Assembly: GCA_050633785.1 (NCBI GenBank) | Contig: JBOEHE010000033.1 | Coordinates: forward strand, 114,556-178,555 | Source of the DNA: CALKZN01 sp050633785 | GTDB taxonomy: Bacteria; Pseudomonadota; Gammaproteobacteria; Arenicellales; Arenicellaceae | DNA: 64,000 bases | Reading direction: 5' to 3' | Shown here: one piece after another, positions 8,688 through 17,633 of the stretch | Layout of the letters: each line of letters opens with the position of its first letter | Numbering within the stretch: position 1 is the first letter of the stretch | The notes under the pieces: model-generated | Told to the model about the DNA's origin: nothing | What the model saw: only the letters and a program-made list of their open reading frames with translations | The model's database searches: none | Translations under genes and position numbers: made by a program

Positions 8688-8865
8688 AGAGCTCATGTAA
8701 CGCTCTTTATTGTTTGATTGAAGCACTCCACTAGGGCCTTGAGAAAGCACTAGACGCAAATATCGGTCTCCCCCAACCATGGACGTTGCAGGGGTGTTTG
8801 CAATCAAACATTACCCTGAATACGGCTGTCACGTTCTAACCCCGAACTGGCAGTCGTATTTTTTT
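8688..8865 (+). ncRNA. Candidate structured RNA / 3' UTR ending in an intrinsic terminator
   Basis: This gene-free stretch is rich in pairing. TGTTTGATTG (8711-8720) is perfectly complementary to CAATCAAACA (8801-8810), enclosing 80 nt. Inside lies a hairpin pairing CCCC-CAAC (8770-8777) with GTTG-GGGG (8785-8794). TGTTTG (8795-8800) can alternatively pair with CAAACA (8805-8810), excluding the long-range stem. The segment ends in a strong terminator (8819-8865). It may be a 3'-UTR-derived small RNA of the EF-hand transcript or an independent RNA. I do not recognise a known family. Confidence 0.4.
8819..8865 (+). terminator. Rho-independent terminator
   Basis: AATACGGCTG (8819-8828) pairs with CAGTCGTATT (8851-8860) with one G-U wobble. 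An inner GTTC/GAAC pairing adds stability, and five T follow. It ends the rightward transcript that starts at the EF-hand gene or within the structured segment. Confidence 0.85.
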
Positions 8866-8964
8866 ATATAGAGCCCGTTCACACTAAAATATTGACCGAT
8901 ATGAGTAAATACCATCGATAGGCGATGCTTATAAATCTCGGCTCGCTACACCGGAGGCACTGAT

Positions 8965-9216
8965 TTAGAACAATGACCCCTGTTCAGGTATGTTTCCTTC
9001 AAATTCAGGCACAGCATCGTAGTCATCTACATCAGACAAGGCATCCAATGCCAACTGTAACTGCACCTGCATTGCAGCATCCATGTCATTTTTCTGCAGA
9101 GACTCAACACCAAGTTGGTCGTAGTATTTCTGCTCACCATTGATTTCAATAACCGCGATCAGACCATCATTGCCGCCACGCGTAATCGCAATAAATTTAA
9201 TTGTATGGATTGCCAA
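8965..9216 (-). CDS. Small hypothetical acidic protein
   Basis: 83-residue frame that must start with TTG at 9216, since no ATG lies near the N-terminus. A GAGAG ribosome binding site sits about 7 nt upstream, which supports the start. The composition is protein-like: a beta-rich N-terminal half (IKFIAITRGGNDGLIAVIEI) and an acidic helical C-terminal half. No signal peptide, membrane segment or known motif is seen and I do not recognise the family. The real protein may differ at its start. Confidence 0.5.
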   Translation of the reverse strand: MAIHTIKFIAITRGGNDGLIAVIEINGEQKYYDQLGVESLQKNDMDAAMQVQLQLALDALSDVDDYDAVPEFEGNIPEQGSLF

Positions 9217-9528
9217 AATTTGCTCTCAACTATACAGCCAGAATGTTAAACATATGAAATACCAGCCCAGCCTGCCGACGACCAGGATTAGATAAACCGA
9301 AGTATATTTCGACGCCACAACAACTTTCAAGCAAATACTTTAAGAGCTTATGCAAAAACATTCATTCAAACCAATCGATATGAAGGTTTGCGGGATCTCC
9401 TCAGAGAGATTTTTTATTATCCGCCAGGCTTCATCGCGCTATGGCGCTAAGCAGCGACTTCCTGTAAGCTGCAACCGCCCTATAAAGGCCTAGAAATAGC
9501 CGTAAACATTAAATAAAAACATCACCTT
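9217..9528 (+). other. Leader region of rhlE with small hairpins
   Basis: No gene is seen in this 312-bp gap. CAAACC (9367-9372) can pair with GGTTTG (9385-9390). Just after it ATCTC/GAGAT (9395-9410) is followed by five T, a weak terminator-like hairpin about 120 nt before the rhlE start. This could be a short leader attenuator, but the stem has only 5 bp. Confidence 0.3.
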
Positions 9529-10848
9529 ATGAACTTTTCCTCCCTTGGTCTTTCTGACTCAATTCTTGATGCCGTTACCGAACAAGGCTACGACACTCCT
9601 TCCCCCATTCAGGCACAGGCAATACCTGCGGTATTGGAGGGCAAAGATGTTATGGCCGCAGCACAGACAGGCACAGGCAAGACCGCTGGTTTTACTTTGC
9701 CTATTCTGGAATTGTTGTCGCATGGCAAACGTGCCAGAAGTAATAGAACCAGAGTACTGGTTCTTACACCGACACGGGAGTTAGCCGCTCAGATTGCCGC
9801 CAGCGTAGAAACCTATGGCAAAAACCTGCCATTGACATGCACCGTTGTATTTGGCGGAGTAAAAATAAACCCACAGATGATGCGACTGCGTAAAGGCATT
9901 GATATTTTAGTGGCTACACCAGGACGATTACTTGATTTATATAATCAAAATGCCGTCAAATTTGACCAACTGGAAATACTGGTTCTCGATGAAGCTGACC
10001 GCATGCTGGACATGGGCTTTATCCGTGACATAAAAAAAATCATCGCCGTTTTGCCCAAACAACGCCAAAACCTGATGTTTTCAGCCACGTTTTCAGATGA
10101 TATTCGCAAATTGGCTAAAGGCCTGGTCAATAATCCAGTAGAAATATCAGTAACACCACGCAACACTACCGCAACTACCGTCAAACAATGGATATACCCG
10201 GTCGATAAAAAAGAAAAGTCTGCCTTATTAACCAAGTTAATTAGCGACAACCAGTGGATGCAAGTTCTGGTCTTTACCAGAACCAAGCATGGCGCTAACC
10301 GATTAACAAAGTATCTCAATACCAGAGATATTAAAGCTGCCGCCATTCATGGCAATAAAAGCCAGGGCGCTCGTACCAAAGCTCTAGCCGAATTCAAAGC
10401 CAACAAGATTCAAGTCCTTGTCGCCACAGACATTGCAGCACGAGGAATTGATATCGACCAACTGCCCCAAGTCGTTAACTTTGACTTGCCCAATATTCCA
10501 GAAGATTACGTCCACCGCATTGGACGAACTGGCCGAGCTGGCTCGCAAGGTCATGCGGTATCATTAGTCAGTGCCGATGAATTTGAATACTTGGCTAGTA
10601 TCGAGCGTTTAATCAAACAAATTTTAACCCGAAAACTAGTGGATGGTTTTGAACCTACCCATGAATTACCCAAATCAGATTTGAGTCGTCGGCCTCCGCG
10701 CAATAGAAAACCCAAAAAATCTGGCAAACCTCAAAACACAGGTAATCCATCAAAAAAGCACTCGAGAAGAAGATCCAGTAAAAATTCGGGGGCTAAAAAA
10801 AACGAGAGTGCCAGTTCTGGAAAAAGTATTTGGGGTTCAAAGTCCTGA
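9529..10848 (+). CDS. rhlE: DEAD-box ATP-dependent RNA helicase RhlE
   Basis: 439-residue DEAD-box helicase that unwinds short RNA duplexes in ribosome assembly and RNA decay. The Q motif (SPIQAQAIP), motif I AQTGTGKT (45-52), PTRELAAQ (81-88), DEAD (154-157), SAT (185-187) and HRIGRTGRAG (about 325-334) are all intact. After about residue 375 comes a Lys/Arg/Ser-rich disordered tail typical of RhlE that aids RNA binding. It is monocistronic; a hairpin (10840-10862, AAGTCCTG/CAGGACTT) overlaps the stop but lacks a T-tract. Confidence 0.95.
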   Translation: MNFSSLGLSDSILDAVTEQGYDTPSPIQAQAIPAVLEGKDVMAAAQTGTGKTAGFTLPILELLSHGKRARSNRTRVLVLTPTRELAAQIAASVETYGKNLPLTCTVVFGGVKINPQMMRLRKGIDILVATPGRLLDLYNQNAVKFDQLEILVLDEADRMLDMGFIRDIKKIIAVLPKQRQNLMFSATFSDDIRKLAKGLVNNPVEISVTPRNTTATTVKQWIYPVDKKEKSALLTKLISDNQWMQVLVFTRTKHGANRLTKYLNTRDIKAAAIHGNKSQGARTKALAEFKANKIQVLVATDIAARGIDIDQLPQVVNFDLPNIPEDYVHRIGRTGRAGSQGHAVSLVSADEFEYLASIERLIKQILTRKLVDGFEPTHELPKSDLSRRPPRNRKPKKSGKPQNTGNPSKKHSRRRSSKNSGAKKNESASSGKSIWGSKS

Positions 10849-10962
10849 TAATACCAGGACTTGGTCACAGTATAGGCAACCGGTGATTCATAAGTAAGTA
10901 GTTTTCCTGGCGAAACTAACGGGTATAATAACTCGTCCAGATCAGACACAGGTAAATTCTGC

Positions 10963-11775
10963 ATGCACTACGAATGTATCGGGCTTAATGGTTTCGCTGG
11001 TGATAGAACACCTTATGGCATGCAAGCATGCCATCCTCTAGCCACAGCCATTGGGGAATCATTTTCCATTCCGGTTACTCTGCATGGTCAAACACAGTCA
11101 ACCAGAGATCTTAGTTGGGACGCCGCACTACACGAATCTCAAACAACCTTCCATGCAGCTGCACAATTGCTTGACGACTGCTTCAAACGCGGAAAAAAAC
11201 CACTGCTAATTACACCTCGTTGCGCCACTGCGATAGCAACACTTCCTGTAGTAATATCCAACTTTCCTGAAGCCGTCATAGTGTACTTTGATGCTCACGG
11301 AGACTTAAACACCCCACAAACCAGTAACTCAAGTTATCTTGGAGGAATGCCAATAACTGCAGCAATGGGAATCTGGGACAGTGGCTATGGATCAGGCCTG
11401 ACTGCCGAAAATTTGGTACACATCGGAGGCAGAGACTTTGACGAGTCTGAATTAGAGTTTATATCCGAAAGGAAAATACTGGCATTCTTTAACGATAACA
11501 TCGAAAAAAACCTGCAGCTGTTAAAAGAGAAAATTCGTCAAAAGCCGGTATTCATCCACATAGATACTGACGTATTTGACCCTACTGAAGTGGTTGCCGA
11601 ATACGCAGTGAATGACGGTTTATTTCGCCAACACATCCACTCAGTACTTCAAGTCGTTCATCAGGCAGGCACATTGATAGGCATGGAAATTACTGAATTT
11701 TCCCCCAAAAATACCAACGAACAATTGCACTCCCATAAAGCTATACTGGATGCACTTAACAGCTTGAAACAATAA
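10963..11775 (+). CDS. Arginase/agmatinase-family (ureohydrolase fold) protein, atypical
   Basis: 270-residue member of the arginase fold. The DAHGD motif (family DAHxD) and IDTDVFDP (family DxDxxDP), which supply most manganese ligands, are present. The first family motif GGDHS, which carries another metal-binding His, is not recognisable: the equivalent stretch reads LLITPRCATA. It may therefore have altered metal binding or substrate, or be a non-catalytic paralogue. No histidine- or arginine-degradation genes are adjacent. It converges on the PhzF gene across a perfect hairpin. Confidence 0.8.
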   Translation: MHYECIGLNGFAGDRTPYGMQACHPLATAIGESFSIPVTLHGQTQSTRDLSWDAALHESQTTFHAAAQLLDDCFKRGKKPLLITPRCATAIATLPVVISNFPEAVIVYFDAHGDLNTPQTSNSSYLGGMPITAAMGIWDSGYGSGLTAENLVHIGGRDFDESELEFISERKILAFFNDNIEKNLQLLKEKIRQKPVFIHIDTDVFDPTEVVAEYAVNDGLFRQHIHSVLQVVHQAGTLIGMEITEFSPKNTNEQLHSHKAILDALNSLKQ

Positions 11776-11806
11776 ATCATTGCTGTTCTGTCACAGCAAT
11801 GATTTA
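11773..11806. terminator. Bidirectional intrinsic terminator
   Basis: A perfect 13-bp stem, TAAATCATTGCTG with CAGCAATGATTTA, with an 8-nt loop. The left arm contains the stop codon of the arginase-family gene. The PhzF gene ends 20 bp beyond, so it serves both convergent genes. Confidence 0.8.
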
Positions 11807-11825
11807 GTTATCCACAAGGTTTTAT

Positions 11826-12734
11826 CTACAACTCAATTGATGTTTGAAAAGCGATCCTTGCCTGTCCTTGGATGTTCACTTTTTGCGGTTGGCCAGCGGC
11901 AACATCAACAGTCACAGCAACTGTACCTGCACGATTGATAGCTTCACCTTGCTTGCCTTTAAAGGTAACAGAATCACCCTGCACATTAAGCAGGGAGTGA
12001 TGGACTAAATAAGCCCCCAATGGGCCATGAGCATTTCCGGTCACTGGGTCTTCAGCAATACCTATAGCCGGAGCAAACATTCTGCCATAAGTCAGAATAT
12101 CGCTTTCATCCGAGTCCAAAGTGAATACGAAATAGCCGTTGCAGGCAATTTTTTGACTAATATTGACCAACTCCAACATATTCGGTTGCAATTGATTAAG
12201 TGCAGAACGACTATTAATTCCAACCATGACTTTTGAATGTCCAGTAGAAACTATCTGTATGGGACAACGTTCATCATGTTGCTCAAGTGATAAACCCAGA
12301 GCTTTCATGATATGTTTATGAATTTCCTCTGAGACAGGATCAGAAATTTCAATTTGTGCCTGCGTCATAATTACCGTGTAATCCGAGTTTTGACGAACAA
12401 TTTCAACCGGCAACACTCCTGCCCCAGTCCGCTGCATAATGACACAAGAATCAAGCTGCTGCTCGATTGCGCGAACATAATGTGCTGAGACAGTGGCATG
12501 ACCACAAATCGGCACTTCAGTGGTTGGGGTAAAAAATCGCAGCCAGACATCGTGATCCGCCGCTGTTGGGGACAGTATAAAAGCCGTTTCGGCATTATTA
12601 AGTTCGCGTGCTATTGACTGCATTTGCGAGTCACTCAAACCATCCGCATTGGCCACCACACCTGCAGGGTTTCCCTTAAAAAGGGATTTCGTGAATGCAT
12701 CTACTTGATAGATTCGGTAATTTTTCATCAGCAT
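11826..12734 (-). CDS. PhzF-family isomerase/epimerase-like protein
   Basis: 302-residue protein of the PhzF/diaminopimelate-epimerase fold. The N-terminal YQVDAF and KGNPAGVV motifs and Glu49 in NNAETAF, the family's general acid/base, are intact, as are the second-lobe features GHAT and DPVTGNAHGPLGAYL. PhzF proper acts in phenazine synthesis, but most homologues in genomes without phenazine genes, like this one, have unknown substrates. It is monocistronic. The start could be the first or third codon, both ATG. Confidence 0.9.
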   Translation of the reverse strand: MLMKNYRIYQVDAFTKSLFKGNPAGVVANADGLSDSQMQSIARELNNAETAFILSPTAADHDVWLRFFTPTTEVPICGHATVSAHYVRAIEQQLDSCVIMQRTGAGVLPVEIVRQNSDYTVIMTQAQIEISDPVSEEIHKHIMKALGLSLEQHDERCPIQIVSTGHSKVMVGINSRSALNQLQPNMLELVNISQKIACNGYFVFTLDSDESDILTYGRMFAPAIGIAEDPVTGNAHGPLGAYLVHHSLLNVQGDSVTFKGKQGEAINRAGTVAVTVDVAAGQPQKVNIQGQARIAFQTSIEL

Positions 12735-12979
12735 TGATCAACTTTTTATGTTTTACCTTCAGAAACCCCTGCATAACTCAGCAGTATAAGAAAAGATAGG
12801 ACGGCACTGGTTTCAATCACAGCAAAAAATACAGCAGTCATATTTATAATAAGCAACCTGTTCATTGAATCCGGTTTATGCTGAAGTCTCCCAGAATCAA
12901 AAGAGCTTATCATCGAGCTGTAAACACCAACAGGACTATGCATTTATCGCTTAGTCAAAATTCATTAAAAAGCTCGGCC

Positions 12980-13771
12980 CTAGACAAGCAGACTTACCAT
13001 ATGGTCATGATCACCGGCTTTAACCTTGAAGCTTTTAGGGTATTTTTTCAGCAGTTCTGAAAAAGTTTTACACTCATAATTTGATTCATCAAAAGTAGGA
13101 TCCAGCCGTTTCACAATAGGTCTGATTGCCGCTTTGACCACCCAGCCATCGCCAGTCCTCTTGGAAATCTGCTTTATGGCCTTGGATATCAACTCTACCG
13201 GGTCTTTGACTTTGATCAAATCAGACCCATCATCTTCCACCACCTCTTCAGCAGAGCTATCAACGACAATGGCATCATAATATTTAAAGTCGGAACAACT
13301 GTTCGCCCAATGCTGATTCGTTGATGACTTACAGCCAATTCCAATCAGGTCTTTGCCTGCCGCTTTGATCTTCTGTGACAGAGGAATGAAATCGCTGTCT
13401 CCGCCAATAACTATAATGGAAGAAATATGGGGGAAACGCAGCACATCTTCAATGGCATCCAACGACAGTTTGATATCAGCTCCATTTTTTGCCGAAGCAC
13501 CAGGTGGGAAGATCTGAATCAGCTCAACCGCGCATTTGAGCAAAGAGTGGCGATAAGCTGGATACCACTGCCAGTTGCAATAGGCTTTATTGATCGCAAC
13601 ATTGCCATAGGTCGTGGCAAAATCATACAAGGCTTGCACATCCACCATAGCCTCCTGTTGCCGGCTGCGATTTTTCAAACGTCCATAACTGCCACTACCG
13701 TTTGCAGAATCGTACAAACTGGCGTGAATATTCTCAAAATCCCAATACACTGCAACCGCTTCTTTAGCCAT
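12980..13771 (-). CDS. NYN-domain (LabA/DUF88-type) ribonuclease-like protein with LOTUS domain
   Basis: 263 aa from the ATG at 13771, chosen because AGGAG lies 6 nt upstream; an in-frame start at 13798 lacks such a site. The N-terminal NYN/PIN-like domain shows the acidic metal-binding residues in VYWDFEN (Asp11) and GGDSDFIPL. The C-terminal 75 residues (ELISKAIKQISKR onward) resemble the OST-HTH/LOTUS fold, an RNA-binding winged helix often fused to NYN. Probably an RNA-processing nuclease in the cytoplasm. It is monocistronic. Confidence 0.88.
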   Translation of the reverse strand: MAKEAVAVYWDFENIHASLYDSANGSGSYGRLKNRSRQQEAMVDVQALYDFATTYGNVAINKAYCNWQWYPAYRHSLLKCAVELIQIFPPGASAKNGADIKLSLDAIEDVLRFPHISSIIVIGGDSDFIPLSQKIKAAGKDLIGIGCKSSTNQHWANSCSDFKYYDAIVVDSSAEEVVEDDGSDLIKVKDPVELISKAIKQISKRTGDGWVVKAAIRPIVKRLDPTFDESNYECKTFSELLKKYPKSFKVKAGDHDHMVSLLV

Positions 13772-14092
13772 ATTGTCTCCTGTATAAATACCTGGCATTT
13801 ACCTGAAATTTTATTTCCCTCTATACTACTCGGGTTCAGCATAATAGTCGCTGCTTATCGGTTTACTGTTAACCACAGAGGCCTTTCATTCTCAATCCAC
13901 CCACAAGCGTATTCGATACAACAGTCATCACTTTTCAGCACAAAATTGATAAATAGATCTAAGGTCTGATGCTCCTAAAAACACAGCCATGTAAATTATG
14001 TCATATACAGGTAAGGTATTTGAGCACAGCTCAATGGCGGGAACTAATTGTTTCTTTAAAAGAAGCAATTAATGGCCTTTAATTAATCCATA
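13772..14092. other. Intergenic region with one AT-rich hairpin
   Basis: No convincing gene. AATTGTTTCT (14046-14055) pairs with AGAAGCAATT (14061-14070) just beyond the VOC gene stop. No U-tract follows in either direction, so it is a poor terminator. The longer open frame across this region is the opposite strand of the NYN gene plus noncoding sequence. Confidence 0.4.
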
Positions 14093-14461
14093 TCAGATAT
14101 TTTCAGCAAACCGCCAGGTGACTCCAGAGGGATCAACAAGCGTGAAATCCAACATCCCCCATGGCTGCTTGATAGGAGCTGAAACAAGGCTTCCATACTT
14201 TTTAACAACACCCAATGTGACAGCCTTATGCCATGAATCAATATCATTAACCAGCAAATGCATCATAAAATGATCCACGTGCTGCTGCTCGTAAAAATCC
14301 TGCAACAAAAAACTGCAACTACCATGGTAAAAATAGGCTATGCCATCACTATCGGAAGCGAGAGTAAACCCCAAGTCCTGATAAAATTGTTTTGACAGTT
14401 CAAAATCCCTGGCTGGCACAAAAGCCTTTATTTCTATCGACTCCAATGATTTCATTGCCAC
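14093..14461 (-). CDS. VOC (glyoxalase/bleomycin-resistance fold) family protein
   Basis: 122-residue single-domain VOC protein. The N-terminal KAFVPARDFELSKQFYQDLGF and the C-terminal FTLVDPSGVTWRF mark the two beta-alpha-beta-beta-beta modules. Members are metal-dependent isomerases, dioxygenases or binding proteins, and the substrate cannot be read here. It is the last gene of the run MscS-GFA-GNAT-RidA-VOC, 6 bp after the RidA gene. Confidence 0.85.
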   Translation of the reverse strand: MAMKSLESIEIKAFVPARDFELSKQFYQDLGFTLASDSDGIAYFYHGSCSFLLQDFYEQQHVDHFMMHLLVNDIDSWHKAVTLGVVKKYGSLVSAPIKQPWGMLDFTLVDPSGVTWRFAENI

Positions 14462-14467
14462 TTTCTT

Positions 14468-14860
14468 TTACTCCGTCTCTTTTACCGCTGTTGCAACCAC
14501 TTTAACTTTACCACCGAAAGGCAAAGCTGCTGCTTCATATATGGTTCGGGCCGGACGTTTTCCTTCGGGGAACAACTCCATATACAATTCATTAACCGGT
14601 GCCAACTCTGATAAATCAGCAAAGGCAATATCAATATAAGCAATCTCGTGCTTACTGAACCCTGCCGCCTTTGCTGCTGCAAATACATTAGCAAAGGCAC
14701 GCTGTGCCTCTTCTTTAACAGTTCCAGCGACATACTCTCCTGCAACATTAACAGACAGCTGTCCACTGATAAAACACATATTATTAACCACAACAGCATG
14801 ACTGATCGGATTGGACCACTGCGGCAAACCCTCTCCTTCTGTGACAAATGTTCGACTCAT
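14468..14860 (-). CDS. RidA-family (YjgF/UK114) protein
   Basis: 130 aa. RidA proteins hydrolyse reactive enamines/imines released by pyridoxal-phosphate enzymes. The conserved Arg is in PARTIYEAAALP and the C-terminal KVKVVATAV matches the family. The ATG has an AGGAT ribosome binding site and follows the GNAT gene by 5 bp. Substitutions around the ligand pocket mean it could be a RidA subfamily member rather than RidA proper. Confidence 0.9.
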   Translation of the reverse strand: MSRTFVTEGEGLPQWSNPISHAVVVNNMCFISGQLSVNVAGEYVAGTVKEEAQRAFANVFAAAKAAGFSKHEIAYIDIAFADLSELAPVNELYMELFPEGKRPARTIYEAAALPFGGKVKVVATAVKETE

Positions 14861-14865
14861 TTTAT

Positions 14866-15414
14866 TTATCCTCGCAAAACTTCATATTCAGATCTCAACA
14901 GTGAATATACCGCATGATCGACATAATGATCATAAAGAAACTCAGATTGACGCAAGGTTCCTTCAAATAGAAAACCCAGTCGCTCTGCAATAGCTCGGCT
15001 CTTTATATTAGCTGTCGCACATCGTATCTCGACCTTATTCAAACAATGCTCAGTAAAACCTATTTCCAGCAATTGTTTTGTCGTCTGTGTGATAATTCCC
15101 TTCCCTATAGACTCTGCGGCCAACCAGTAACCTATGGAACCACAGTGGCTGGGAGCGTTTATTCTGTGAAAACCATTAACTCCACACAAAAGGCCTTCAT
15201 GGAACAAAGCGAATTGTGGGCCTTTTCCCTGTTGATACTGTTCAATAGCAGCATTGATAAAGCCTTGCGTGTCGGCAACGGTTTTGATGCTATCTACCCA
15301 AGGTAACCATTGCCGCAGGTGTTGCCGATTGGCATCAGTCAACTCAAACAAGCCTTGCACATGGTTAAGACTCAATTGCTCTATTGAAATAGAATTTGTA
15401 ATGCTTATTTGCAT
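14866..15414 (-). CDS. RimJ/RimL-type GNAT N-acetyltransferase
   Basis: 182-residue GNAT enzyme. The acyl-CoA region SIGYWLAAESIGKGI and the helix NIKSRAIAERLGFLFEGTL are characteristic of the RimJ/RimL group that acetylates ribosomal-protein N-termini. Many such paralogues act on other amines, so the substrate is open. It overlaps the upstream GFA gene by 10 bp and is 5 bp from the RidA gene, so translation is probably coupled. Confidence 0.9.
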   Translation of the reverse strand: MQISITNSISIEQLSLNHVQGLFELTDANRQHLRQWLPWVDSIKTVADTQGFINAAIEQYQQGKGPQFALFHEGLLCGVNGFHRINAPSHCGSIGYWLAAESIGKGIITQTTKQLLEIGFTEHCLNKVEIRCATANIKSRAIAERLGFLFEGTLRQSEFLYDHYVDHAVYSLLRSEYEVLRG

Positions 15415-15842
15415 CTGTTGCTATTTCTACCATCAACATATTGTGGCAGGTCATCACATATTTGCACCCAACTAGCCTTTGACTCGACATAAATATGTGC
15501 ATCAGGACGATGTTCTATATCACTGTCGAGAGTTCCCAGTGCAAACTCAACAAGCTCTTGCGTATCACCAGCAGCAGCAAAAGTCATACTTGAACCACAA
15601 CGCTGACAAAACTGCCGAACTGTGCCATTGTCAGCGCAATATTCCTGCAGTAAATTCTCACCACTAAGCCAGCGAAAATGTTCTTTTTTGGCTTCAGCAT
15701 ATGTTGCAAAGGCAGCACCATGAAACTTTCGACACATCGAACAATGACAATGTCCCATTCGTGGTTGAATTTCCAACACTTCATAGCGAATTGAACCGCA
15801 TAAGCACTGGCCATAATGAGCCCTTTGTTTATCTGCACTCAT
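15405..15842 (-). CDS. GFA (Gfa/CENP-V) family zinc protein
   Basis: 145-residue member of the Gfa-like fold. Zinc-binding cysteines are visible in GQCLCGSIRY, HCHCSMCRKFHG and CQRCGSSM. The family name comes from glutathione-dependent formaldehyde-activating enzyme, but most small members are of unknown function. It lies 14 bp downstream of the MscS gene and overlaps the GNAT gene. Confidence 0.9.
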   Translation of the reverse strand: MSADKQRAHYGQCLCGSIRYEVLEIQPRMGHCHCSMCRKFHGAAFATYAEAKKEHFRWLSGENLLQEYCADNGTVRQFCQRCGSSMTFAAAGDTQELVEFALGTLDSDIEHRPDAHIYVESKASWVQICDDLPQYVDGRNSNRCK

Positions 15843-15856
15843 AGTGAATACCTTCC

Positions 15857-16960
15857 TCAGGTTCCTGTTGATTGAAGATTTGCCCCTTGTTGCATATAAA
15901 TAGTGGTTGTGGGGAACGCCATCTCGGCTCCATGTTCGGCAATAATTTCAGCAATCTTCAACAAAACAGCCTGCTTGATTTCGTGGAACTCAACCCATTC
16001 GGTTGTTTTGGTAAAGGTGTAAATGAAAAAATCTGCCGATGAAGCATTAAACGCATTGAAGTTCACAATCAATGTCTGCTGTGAATCTATATCTTCATGG
16101 TTTCTTAACATGGCTTTTACATCAGCCACAATTAAATCCATTTTCTGTAAATCATCATAGCGCAATGCAATGGTTTCATTGATCCGACGATTGCTCATAC
16201 GTGATGGATTTTCTACCACAATATTGGTAAAAATTGAATTGGGGACATACAAAGGACGTTTATCAAATGTGCGAATTCGAGTCAGGCGCCAGCCTACATT
16301 CTCAACCGTGCCTTCAATATTACGGTCAGGAGATCGAATCCAATCGCCGACTGAAAAAGGCCTATCCAGAAATACCATCAAACCACCAAAAAAATTAGCC
16401 AGTAAATCACGAGCTGCAAAACCTATGGCGATACCTCCAACTCCACCAAACGCAACGACACCAGAAACTGAAATGCCCAGTGTCTGCAGGGCAACCAACA
16501 CTCCTGTGATCATCAATGCCAGGCGAGCAAGTTTTCCCAGAGCAATCGCTGTGGTCTTATCATAAGCCTTATCTCTGGTGAGGTTGATGTCGATAATATT
16601 GTTTTCGACATTGCGAATTCCTCGCAATAAAAACCAGACAAAGCTGACAATGATTCCTACATCGCGTACAGAATCAACAAAGTTAAAGAATTCACTGCCT
16701 GTTTTCGCCTGAATCACATGCGCAGCCAGAGCCATGCCTAAAACCCAGACTAACAGGGACAAAGGCCTATCTAAAGCATGGATGAATGCATCATCCCAGG
16801 GGTTTTTGGTTTTCTGAAAACGTTCAGAAATTTTTTTCAGTACGCGGCGAATAATAAAATTCAATAATAACGCACCAAAAACGATCAGAAACACCTGCAC
16901 TTGCCAGACAGAAAACCAGCCACTGTTCCATAACCATTCTAACTTTTCTAATACTTTCAC
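15857..16960 (-). CDS. MscS-family mechanosensitive ion channel
   Basis: 367-residue inner-membrane protein with several predicted transmembrane helices in the first half. The pore-lining TM3 with its Gly/Ala pattern (VVAFGGVGGIAIGFAARDLL) is followed by the MscS beta-domain (FSVGDWI) and the C-terminal cytoplasmic cage. It opens on membrane tension to release solutes. The start is GTG, with AAGGA about 10 nt upstream. It heads a five-gene run with little spacing. Confidence 0.93.
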   Translation of the reverse strand: MKVLEKLEWLWNSGWFSVWQVQVFLIVFGALLLNFIIRRVLKKISERFQKTKNPWDDAFIHALDRPLSLLVWVLGMALAAHVIQAKTGSEFFNFVDSVRDVGIIVSFVWFLLRGIRNVENNIIDINLTRDKAYDKTTAIALGKLARLALMITGVLVALQTLGISVSGVVAFGGVGGIAIGFAARDLLANFFGGLMVFLDRPFSVGDWIRSPDRNIEGTVENVGWRLTRIRTFDKRPLYVPNSIFTNIVVENPSRMSNRRINETIALRYDDLQKMDLIVADVKAMLRNHEDIDSQQTLIVNFNAFNASSADFFIYTFTKTTEWVEFHEIKQAVLLKIAEIIAEHGAEMAFPTTTIYMQQGANLQSTGT

Positions 16961-17161
16961 TTCGCTGCAATTCCTTAGGTCATTCCGGTTGATTGAAGTT
17001 TACCTGCGACCTATTTCAACTGACAACCATTTTGCAACTAATTGAACATGATTGGCATCAAGCTCTTATAAATTTAACTATCCCATTACGGCAATCGCAT
17101 TCACGAATGGCTTTAATGGGATAAATACTACTTTTCTCGAAACAACCAGGGCCTGTTGACC

Positions 17162-17602
17162 CTAGCCAGTCACATACTTCAATATTTCAACCACTTGCTC
17201 AGGAGTCTCTGCCCAGCCCATAGCCGCTGCATCCACTTCTTTTAACGGATGAACAATATCATCCGCATGCAGAGTGATATAAGGCGTATCCAAAGCGGCA
17301 CAATAACCCGCATCGAAAGCAGCATTCCATTGTTTGTATTTATCACCAAAACGTATAACTGCAAGATCACATTGTTCAATCAAGGTTTTAGTTCGAATCG
17401 CATTTACTTTAGATGATTTGTGGTCACGCCAGAAGCCTTCTTCTTTTTTGCCCAGCACATCTCCAGCCGCATCGCTGGCCGCATGGTCAGTGACAGCGGA
17501 GGTAAACTCTATATTGAGGCCCGCAGATGCAGCACCTTGCATAATTTTTTCTCGCCAGTCGGTGTGAATTTCACCCGACAAATAAACCGTAAAAGTGATC
17601 AT
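17162..17602 (-). CDS. ytoQ: YtoQ family protein
   Basis: 146-residue protein matching the YtoQ family throughout, from VYLSGEIHTDWRE at the start to the C-terminal AETPEQVVEILKYV. The fold resembles nucleoside 2-deoxyribosyltransferases, but the activity is not established for the family. Cytoplasmic, no signal. It lies 31 bp after the DUF3622 gene. Confidence 0.9.
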   Translation of the reverse strand: MITFTVYLSGEIHTDWREKIMQGAASAGLNIEFTSAVTDHAASDAAGDVLGKKEEGFWRDHKSSKVNAIRTKTLIEQCDLAVIRFGDKYKQWNAAFDAGYCAALDTPYITLHADDIVHPLKEVDAAAMGWAETPEQVVEILKYVTG

Positions 17603-17633
17603 TTTTATCCTGAATAGTAGTTAGAGGTCTCAG

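Noticed and set aside
10840..10862. Hairpin at the rhlE stop as a terminator
   Set aside because: The 8-bp stem is real but no T-tract follows, so it was not listed as a terminator.
12746..12943. 65-codon frame with a hydrophobic stretch upstream of the PhzF gene
   Set aside because: No ribosome binding site before the candidate internal ATG and nothing supports its N-terminal part; the hydrophobic part alone is weak evidence.
13427..13969. 180-codon plus-strand frame
   Set aside because: Mostly antisense to the NYN/LOTUS gene, whose motifs and ribosome binding site are convincing.
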